Source: Siphonodentalium dalli (taxonomy: Eukaryota; Mollusca; Scaphopoda; Gadilida; Siphonodentaliidae). Taken from it: a stretch of 64,000 nt of DNA. The first letter of the stretch is position 1, and every line of letters starts with the position of its first letter. Below are positions 56,661 through 64,000 of the stretch, one piece after another. A program made the position numbers and the translations under genes. The stretch covers positions 155,069,577-155,133,576 of the forward strand of contig CP136065.1 of the NCBI GenBank assembly GCA_032622095.1, given 5' to 3'. A model generated the notes under the pieces. It did not search any database. It was not told where the DNA came from and worked only from the letters and a program-made list of their open reading frames with translations.

Positions 56661-57150
56661 ATGTCAGGTCATGATTCGAAAGGGAGCAGTTTGGCGAAAA
56701 CGAACTCCCACAAAATTTACTGGAAAGATTCTGCGTTGCAGCAAACTGTTACAAATTTGACACCTGATGTACCAGGCCAGTTGGGTTCTGACTTGCTAGG
56801 CGATTCTGATGTTCATGTCCGCGATTCTCAATGCAATGCTGGACAAAATGCTTTAGCTGGTCTAAAACGCAGTGCTAATTTTCAAGCTGGCGATGGATCT
56901 CGCATTGATGACGAGTCATCAGATATTTTTACATCTTTGCTGACAAATGGCACAGTCTAAGAGCAGAGACATACTGCCTTGAATCATGTGGCTCGCCCAG
57001 AGAACTGTCAATAGTTTGATGTTGTTCGCGTCAATCGAGAAATGTTGAATGTTGTTAACAAGGACCATACGCACCGTGATGTGATGTTACAGAATGTACA
57101 GAAGTCATTACTCAAATGCTTGACTTGCGTTGGTGATTAGCGACCTAATT
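56661..57150 (+). pseudogene. Possible gag-like relic of a retroelement
   Basis: An ATG-initiated frame at 56661-56960 (99 codons) has coding-like polar composition rich in S, D, G and Q. After one or more frameshifts the sequence continues as RPENC, stop, FDVVRVNREMLNVVNKDH and VMLQNVQKSLLKCLTCVGD before decaying. RPENC...VN...(D/V)x(M/Q)LQ..QK is a pattern I associate with gag-like proteins of invertebrate tyrosine-recombinase (DIRS-type) retroelements. That assignment is from memory and tentative. No reverse transcriptase follows. Confidence 0.4.
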
Positions 57151-57567
57151 GTTGCAACAAAGCAGAGACTGTCCGATGCAACAGCACTCATTGCCGGTGT
57201 GTCACATTAAGGGGGAGACACATGCTTTGCATAAATCCAGCCAAAAAAGTATTTCTCTGGATCTATCTGATAAAAAAATCTTGAATTTCACATATCGTTA
57301 TCTTGCATTGTATGTAGAATCTGAGCACTTATTATTGTATGTAGAATCTGAGCACTTATTAAGAGACAAGAAAACTTTAATACATTTGAGGGGTTGAAAA
57401 TATTATGTTATGTTTTGCCCCTTTCGGTACCAAGAACTGCTGGAATAATTAATAATTTCACACAAAACTCCAATCACCAAATGGCTCATTGCCTTGGCTA
57501 TATATGGGAGGCTTCATTTGTGTCATAATGTTGTGTTAGATTTTTAATTGCATAATATAGTATTTTA
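57151..57567. repeat. Decayed sequence with inverted repeat S fragment
   Basis: 57390-57470 is an inverted piece of repeat S ('gaggggttgaaaata', 'ctttcggtaccaagaactg'). A ~28-bp direct repeat 'tgtatgtagaatctgagca' occurs twice at 57308-57358. No gene. Confidence 0.5.
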
Positions 57568-59012
57568 TCTACTATATAATTTGAGACTTCCGTATATATG
57601 TGTGTATATATTATGTGTGTGTGTGTGTGTGTGGGTACTTCATAGAATCGAAAACGGCTGGGCGGATCGAGCTAAAATTTCGTATATAAGTGTAAAAACA
57701 CACTGGGATCGTCCACGTCGCATTTTGGACGAGGTGTGAGCACTCCTTGACCCTTAAAGTGCGACCTTCGTTTCGATACGACGGGTTTCGCTATCGATTC
57801 GCTCGCGATCCAAGAGGCGTAACTCTACATTTTTAATATCTGTATATGTATATTTTTATATCCATATTCACTTCAAACTGCTAAACCCGTTGAGCCAAAA
57901 CTTGCTAATACCTTCCAAAATATAGAATTTACATTTTCTCATATGTACATTTCTTGTTACGGCTGAAAATCTTAGTCTATTTTCGATACATTCATATCAA
58001 CAAGCTCTAAACTTACACCCCTCAATTCGTGCTAACTCACGCACCTTATATGGCTGCTAAAATTTAGTAAATACGAGGCACTGTGATACGTCCCAGAATC
58101 TGACGGGACTTCCACTGCCTCAAGCCGTGAATACCAACAACAACGACATTGTTGGACTCGCCAAGCCGTGAATACCAACAACAACGACGTTGGCGAGAAC
58201 GCAGCTTATATGGCTGCTAAAATTTAGTAGCGAGAACGCAGCTTATATGGCTGCTAAAATTTAGTAACTAAGAGGCACTGTGATACGTCCCAGAATCTGA
58301 CGGGACTTCCACTGCCTCAAGCCGTGAATACCAACAACGACATTGTTGGACTCGCCAAGCCGTGAATGCCAACAACAACGACGTTGGCGAGAACGCAGCT
58401 TATATGGCTGCTAAAATTTAGTAAATACGAAGCACTGTGATACGTCCCAGAATCTGACGGGACTTCCACTGCCTCAAGCCGTGAATACCAACAACAACAA
58501 CGACATTGTTGGACTCGCCAAGCCGTGAATGCCAACAACAACGACGTTGGCGAGAACGCAGCTTATATGGCTGCTAAAATTTAGTAAATACGAGGCACTG
58601 TGATACGTCCCAGAATCTGACGGGACTTCCACTGCCTCAAGCCGTGAATGCCAACAACAACGACATTGTTGGACCCGCCAAGCCGTGAATGCCAACAACA
58701 ACGACTTTGTTGGCGAGAAAACACACAATGCTATTTTCTCTTTACGGCAATGTGAGAATTTTCGGGTGGCCCCAAGCCGTGAATGCCAACAACAATGACA
58801 TCGTTGGCATACCTCTTTTAGGGACGGGTATCATAATTCCTCTTGATTAAACAATTTTTCATCGGGTCAGTTCTTTCCGCCCGATGTACCTTAAATCTTT
58901 TAGGGACGTGTACCATAATTTCTCTTGATTAAAAAGGCACAATTAACTCATTAAAAGCCAAAAAAATGTCATGTTTCTGACGAACGCCGCCAGTGGCGGG
59001 ATAACCTGCTAG
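57568..59012 (+). mobile_element. Solitary non-autonomous Helitron HelB variant, 1445 bp
   Basis: Host A57567 is followed by TCTACTATATAATTTGAGAC. The 3' end is hairpin CCGCC-AGT-GGCGG, then GATAACCTGCTAG at 59012, followed by host T59013. A GT microsatellite lies at 57613-57632. The centre is a ~160-bp tandem array and the 3' part has the typical 'aaaaggcacaattaactca' block. No coding. Confidence 0.87.
58041..58735. repeat. Tandem array, unit about 157-161 bp, about four copies
   Basis: 'cttatatggctgctaaaatt' recurs at about 58043, 58199, 58238, 58395 and 58556, with 'gatacgtcccagaatctgac' and 'caagccgtgaataccaacaa' in each full unit. A short 39-bp extra copy lies at 58199-58238. It is internal to the Helitron. 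Confidence 0.93.
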
Positions 59013-59068
59013 TATATTATAAAAGAAGAATAAAGTAGACACAAATATTCCAGATCAATGCAAACAAT

Positions 59069-59345
59069 AATAATAATAATAATATTTATATAGCGCCTAT
59101 CTCCCGTAAGGGGCCCTAAGCGCTTTACACATTATATAAATACACAATAAATGCACATGCAAAATAAAATCAATAGATATGTGGAATTATATATACTAGT
59201 AATCAGATTTTGTTAGTTTTCTTTGTGTCGGGGTAGCGTCGTCGGAACATATAAGTTTTTAATGCAGATCGAAAATTGGTTAGCAAACAAGATTGCCGCA
59301 TTTCATTTGGTAGAGAGTTCCAACCGTCGATATGCAGTGTGGTCC
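59069..59345 (+). repeat. (AAT)n-headed repeat with GCGCTTTACA motif
   Basis: (AAT)n runs into 'atttatatagcgcctatctc' and 'cctaagcgctttacaca', then 'atataagtttttaatgcag' and 'ggtagagagttccaa'. This word order is familiar to me from a repeat found in many marine invertebrate genomes; family name not assigned. Confidence 0.55.
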
Positions 59346-60420
59346 ACTCAAGCAGGGATCATTCAACAGGAATTAGGTCACAGTGTCAAGCGATATGGTG
59401 GCAGCGTTAACTTTGTTATTTGCCAATGACCCATAACTCATCTGAGCCCAATTGTTCATTGATCAAAATTGATGGCATGAATATCCTCAAATATGGATAT
59501 TCATTTATGGGTAGTTGCCTTTCTTAATGAATCTAATCATTAAATTCCACAAATAAGATTAATTAAGTCTCATATCATGATCTTGAGATATATCATGGAT
59601 ATATGAACTGCACTTTTGAAAATAAAGTGTATTTTACAGAAGTTCTTGGTATCTGAAAACAGTGAGATTTTAAATATGTTTCATGCCATAAAAGTAAGTA
59701 AATCAGGTTATAATTATATCCTATTGGTCGATGGTTCTTTACATTGTGTCACAATAATTGCTTGTACAAAATTTCACAACGAAATTCTTAACATATTTTG
59801 AGAAAATCCGTTTTGAAATACCAGGGAATTTTGGCAAAAACAAATATAGATATTAATTATGAGAATATTTTTCTTTAAGTTTTCTAAGAACGGATTCATT
59901 TTTTTCTCATATTTTCTTATTTCTTAAATCATAGAAAGACTTTTTCTCAGTATCTAGAAAAGGTAAGAAATATGTTCTTACATCCTAGAAAGTCTTTCTA
60001 ACATCTAGAAAACGTCAAGAAAAAGTTTTCTAAGCTAGAAAATTTGTGAGTATTCTTTTGTTCTCGATCTTATGTTTAGAAAATAAATTTCTTAACTCTA
60101 AAATTTATTTCTAATATGTTAAGAAAGACAGTTTCTTACTTTCTATACCAAATAAAAAACATATCTCAATTTTCTAGAAATATAAGAAAATATATTTCTA
60201 GAAGTTTACCAAGTAAATTTAATTCTCATAATTGGAAACTTATTCTCACATGTTTCTTGAATGGTAAATTCTTGAAATGAGAACATGATGCGTGTTTAAT
60301 TGGAATTCTAATTTCTAGTTGTACTGTGTCCAGGGGGTAATTTGGACCCTTAAACATTCGGCGGATTCTTGAAATTGGGCAGAATCAGGCTCTGAGGATG
60401 GCCAAATCAATTTTTTTATG
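59346..60420. other. AT-rich stretch dense in TTTCTAGAAA words
   Basis: From about 59870 to 60260, 'tttctaagaa', 'tctagaaa' and 'ttctagaa' recur many times in nearly pure A/T sequence. No coding. A small hairpin (ATGAATATCC/GGATATTCAT) sits at about 59478-59505. Confidence 0.55.
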
Positions 60421-60874
60421 TTAAAGGTACTCAATCAGATCAGATGGTCCTATATTACTATTTCTTTGGCTTTGGGGGTAAAAAATAATTGATTCGAGTC
60501 GAGGAACCTACCAATCAACGCTCAGGGTGATCAGATATCGATATTTGAAGTTTTGTTATTTCTATTTTTTCTGTCACAGAACACGCCGTCAAAAGGATGT
60601 TCTCGGTCAAAATTGCGTTATTATTACCACTTGATTTTAGAGTTATCCATCCTCGTCTGTTTGAATTGTGTTTCTGGTGTACACATCTCGAGAAAATTAC
60701 GAAGTTAGGGGCAATTATTAGAACACATCTCGAGAAAATTACAAATTTCAAAAATCAATATCTAATAACTCTGAGCTTTGTTTGATGGGTTCCTCGACTC
60801 GAATCAAATATTTTTTACCCCCAAAGCCAAAGAAATAGTAATATAGGACCATCTGATCGGATTGAGTACCTATA
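60421..60874. mobile_element. TTAA-flanked long-TIR MITE L, copy 2
   Basis: 454 bp starting TTAAAGGTACTCAATCAGAT. The right end reads 'cggattgagtacctataa', with the terminal TTTAA mutated to TATAA. Inverted arms of over 100 bp carry 'tttctttggctttgggggta' and its complement. Confidence 0.8.
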
Positions 60875-61235
60875 ATACGTATCTATCCTAATCAGCACAT
60901 GTACGCAGGCTGAATTTAATTGGTGGCTCGGAAATGATTCAAATGATCGGCTAATCTGCTATGGAAATTCGTCTTTGAAAATCCAAACTGATGTATATGG
61001 ATCGTGTTTAAGTTGTAAACCTATAGGTGGAATCTCAATATCACGACGTCATATATCAGAGTAAATATAACACTACACATTAACTGTCTTCAGTTTCAAG
61101 ATGCACACATATTACACATATTAAGATAGATAACACAACTGTTGTAGTATACCTAACAGATGGGAGTTGGTGTACCGAAAAATATATTTGGCTGTATCAC
61201 ATATACCGGGAAAAGAGAATTTGGAGGCTGATACA
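60875..61235. other. No gene recognised
   Basis: Short spacer between two MITEs; nothing identified. Confidence 0.4.
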
Positions 61236-61736
61236 TTAAAGGTACGGGAGGCCTTGGCGGTGGGTATGCTGTGAAAATATTTCCACCGGTCAAAACCCGC
61301 CACAAACAGAAAGAATATTAAAATGTAGACAGACGTTGTCCGTATACAAATAAGAAATATCGCATAACAGTATGCTATTGTCATATGTTTAACCATTGTT
61401 ATGTAAACAAAAGCATAACAAGTGACTTTTCTGGTGTTTGTTTATATTATGATGGTAAACATAAAGAGCGTCCTTTGTTGCTGAATTCCTGATATGAAAC
61501 TAATAAAGAGCGTTTATATCAGTTGTGTATGATTAGTCAGTAATACTGTGCTGTCTTCTGTAACACAATCAGGCTCTTGCTTAGGTAAAATATAGTAGGT
61601 CTTTATGATAGCATGCTGTTTACGCGATGGTCATGGTATGTATGAACGAAACTGTATGCGTTTTAATGTTTTTCTGTTTACGGTGATTGGAACAAATATG
61701 AATATTTTCGACAACCAAGGCCCCCCGTGCCTTTAA
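61236..61736 (+). mobile_element. TTAA-flanked MITE-1a, copy 4
   Basis: 501 bp between TTAA 61236-61239 and 61733-61736, full length. AAAGAGCGTT is at 61505-61514 and a variant (AAAGAGCGTC) about 42 bp upstream. Confidence 0.92.
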
Positions 61737-62279
61737 GCAGATTGCATGACGACAAAACTGAATGGAAACTAATTCTAAACTATTTTCTAGAAATCATAGA
61801 CAGATGGTCAATTCATCAAAGCGAATTAAAAAAGGTTTGCTTCACAATTGAATTTTCAATTCAAGCCATACGTGACCTAACAATCTGACGCGGCAGATGC
61901 TTTTACAATGTAATGGGAGGGATATCTTATGTTCGATTCTCATATATACCTTTCCGTTCATCCTCGAATCAAATATTTTTTAGTCCGGAGCCAAATAAGT
62001 CGCAATTTAGGAGCGTTAATTCGGATAATGCATCTTTAGCTCTCCAATAATGATATATCGCCTGTCGAAACCATCGCAGAAAAGTCCATTTAGTTCAATA
62101 AACAGCCGAAAATTAATCTTGACTGAAAACATTGGAAAAGGTCGATGCGTTGAAAAATATTCTGAAAATCCTAATCTGACCTCCATATATCTTAACACTG
62201 CCTAATTCCAATCGATTGCTCCCTGTTTGAGTGGACCACACTCATGTCAACATTTTTTATTCTTCAGAATCTCAATGAC
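61737..62279. repeat. Unannotated stretch with an L-type end fragment
   Basis: 61955-62040 carries 'cctcgaatcaaatatttttt' and 'ggagccaaataagtcgcaat', diverged from the MITE L terminus. The remainder shows nothing. Confidence 0.4.
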
Positions 62280-62863
62280 TACCTTACTCGTATTTGAATT
62301 TGCGCAGTACTATTTTTCGCTCAGTTTTGAATTCGCGCACTTTAAATTCGCGCACTTAGCTGCGCGAATTCAAAACTAACAACAATATTTTCGTAATAAT
62401 TCTGTGATATTTTCGTATATCGAGCTGACGACTGTTTCGTTTCTTTGTCATTGCTGGAGATAGTATATGTCAATATGAAACACCATCGGGCGGATTTACC
62501 GTCGTATAGAGAACTGGTAACTACATACATCATCATTTCGTGGCGAACTGGAATATTATAGTATTTCTTATGCAAGCATTTCAACAATGTCTATGTTACC
62601 ACGGTTTGTCGGTTGGCGTTGTGAGCAATGGTCTTGATAGTGGTTGGCCGAATGCAAATATATGCATACAGGTATATGCGTATAATGGTCTATTCAACCG
62701 TTTATAATATATGTAAACTCAGCTACATAACCCTCTTGTATTTCCAATGCACCGTGGTTTAGATTAAACTTGAAAGCCGTACTATTTTTCGCTCAGTTTT
62801 AAATTCGCGCACCAATGGGTGCGCGAAAAATAGTACTGCGCGAATTTAAATACGAGTAAGGTA
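62280..62863. mobile_element. Inverted-repeat DNA element with TA flanks (584 bp)
   Basis: The inverted ends CCTTACTCGTATTT-AATT-GCGCAGTACTATTTTTCGC extend about 48 bp. An inner block GTACTATTTTTCGCTCAG is repeated near each end. TA lies directly outside the CCTTACTCG termini on both sides, compatible with a Tc1/mariner-like target. No transposase. Confidence 0.75.
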
Positions 62864-62887
62864 TGTATAGGGACAAGAGGGGAACTA

Positions 62888-63110
62888 AGGGGATGAGCTT
62901 GTTCATTGACAACAAACACTGTAGTTCAGATTCAATTGGGCTGTTTATTATTATAAACATAAACAACCAATAATCAACTTAAACAAAATATATTGTCAAG
63001 AAGGTGGAGGCCAATAACCGCCCTCCCACCTGCTGATATATAACTATGTTCCATAAACATACCTAGCATCACTAATCTAGCTATTGCCTTAGTAATAGTG
63101 GTAACATATA
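62888..63110 (+). repeat. Dispersed repeat T, copy 2
   Basis: Aligned with 49048-49320 (see there). The best conserved part is the first 90 bp. Confidence 0.5.
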
Positions 63111-63409
63111 TGTAGCCATAATAACAAGTTTTGGAATTTCAAGAGACAGATTAGTGTGAGATGAAACATAAATCTCAAGCTGCTAACATAATATTGGGGT
63201 GGGAGGGTGGGAAAATGAATCCTGATAATCAAAGAAATATGGGAATTATGTTTTCACAAAAAGATATTTTTCTATTCCCGATTAAATGGAGGACAAATAG
63301 ACTGCGCATGTCCGTACATAAAACGTACGCACTGCTCTGAAAGGGGCACCACCCGTTCTGCTTGAGTTCGATGCTTTGAAAATAAAATTTATTATTTCAT
63401 AAGATTCAA

Positions 63410-63700
63410 GGTTTTGTTTTCATTAGGCTGGAATATTTGTGACTGATTTATTCTCCATTATATTATATGGAGGTGTGATGTTAAATTATGCAATTAAATA
63501 TAAATTTAACTAAAATTTATGATACAAACGAAGCCTTCTCTCAGAGAGTCAAGACCATAAACTATTGGGTGACAGCCCTGGCCTGGGGTGTTGTGTGACA
63601 TTATTAATTATTCTAACAGTTCTTGGTACCGAAAGGGACAGAACAGAAAATAAAATGTTCAACCCCTCAGACGTATTCAAATCCATTGATTTGTCGTCTC
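63410..63700 (+). repeat. Dispersed repeat S, copy 2
   Basis: 'ggctggaatatttgtgactg', 'ttctaacagttcttggtacc' and 'gttcaacccctcagacgta' match 40120-40360. An ATG frame across 63565-63747 is not supported as a gene; it ends in a GATGAT microsatellite-like run. Confidence 0.5.
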
Positions 63701-64000
63701 TTAATAATTCCTCAGATGATATTTATAATGATGATGATGATATGTGAAATTCATGATTTTTCACCCGATAGATACTGAGAAATTATTTGTTGAAAATCTC
63801 TTGCCATTTTAGGCTCGATATATGCAAAGCTTATACGTTTGCCCCTTAAATTGAATGAGACAGGGAGCTTTACGGCCGGCTTGATATATATTAAATTATA
63901 ATGTGACATAATGCGATAGATACTCTTCATTTCTCACGAAAGCATGGGTGTCAATTCCAAGTATGGTATTTCATAGAATGTTGTTAACCTATACACATGA
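63701..64000. other. No gene recognised
   Basis: AT-rich end of the window; no features supported. Confidence 0.4.

Noticed and set aside
1-64000. tRNA, rRNA and snRNA genes
   Set aside because: I looked for T-loop-like GGTTCGA-TCC and for long conserved rRNA words on both strands and found none convincing. A tRNAscan or Infernal run would settle it.

Overview
The window looks like a stretch of an AT-rich animal nuclear genome, most likely a marine invertebrate; the phylum cannot be fixed from the sequence. It has no compact operons or long intact ORFs. It has splice-like signals, microsatellites, a decayed CR1-like LINE, Helitrons, piggyBac-like and other TTAA-flanked MITEs, and a long-armed Foldback-type transposon. 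Host coding content is sparse: one convincing exon of a Ras/Rab-type small GTPase (54669-54795, + strand) and a probable Myb/SANT-like DNA-binding segment (54092-54260). A CpG-rich patch (24496-24910) could be a promoter.

Layout. 1-5.9 kb: short dispersed repeats, two TTAA-flanked MITEs and a LINE C-terminal relic. 6.4-8.3 kb: a MITE interrupted by two head-to-tail Helitrons. 8.4-18 kb: more MITEs, inverted repeats and plain sequence. 19.2-21.1 kb: three head-to-tail Helitrons. 23.7-24.9 kb: a long-TIR MITE and the CpG patch. 26.9-29.9 kb: four Helitrons, two of them nested in a third. 30.9-31.2 kb: a broken Pif1-helicase tail. 31.3-40.0 kb: a four-level nest (MITE beside MITE, LINE in MITE, MITE and DNA element in LINE). 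42.8-47.1 kb: a 4.3-kb Foldback element with a perfect 8-bp target duplication. 49-51.5 kb: tandem arrays and a hairpin-bearing piggyBac-like MITE. 54-57 kb: exon candidates and a gag-like relic. 57.6-59.0 kb: a single Helitron with an internal tandem array. 59-64 kb: more MITEs and repeats.

How the parts relate. Almost all recognisable content is mobile DNA, much of it non-autonomous. Helitron ends (5' TC, 3' hairpin plus CTAG, A^T insertion, no duplication) are clear. A paralogous empty site inside the window confirms one insertion to the base. The helicase relic at 30.9 kb may derive from the autonomous Helitrons that mobilised these copies. Two short motifs recur in the mobile fraction: an NRF-1-like palindrome in each 122-bp Helitron repeat, and a 10-mer AAAGAGCGTT shared by MITEs, Helitrons and one locus outside both. 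Repeat family letters and names (HelA/B/C, MITE-1a/1b, G, J, K, L, M, N, P, R, S, T) are my own labels.
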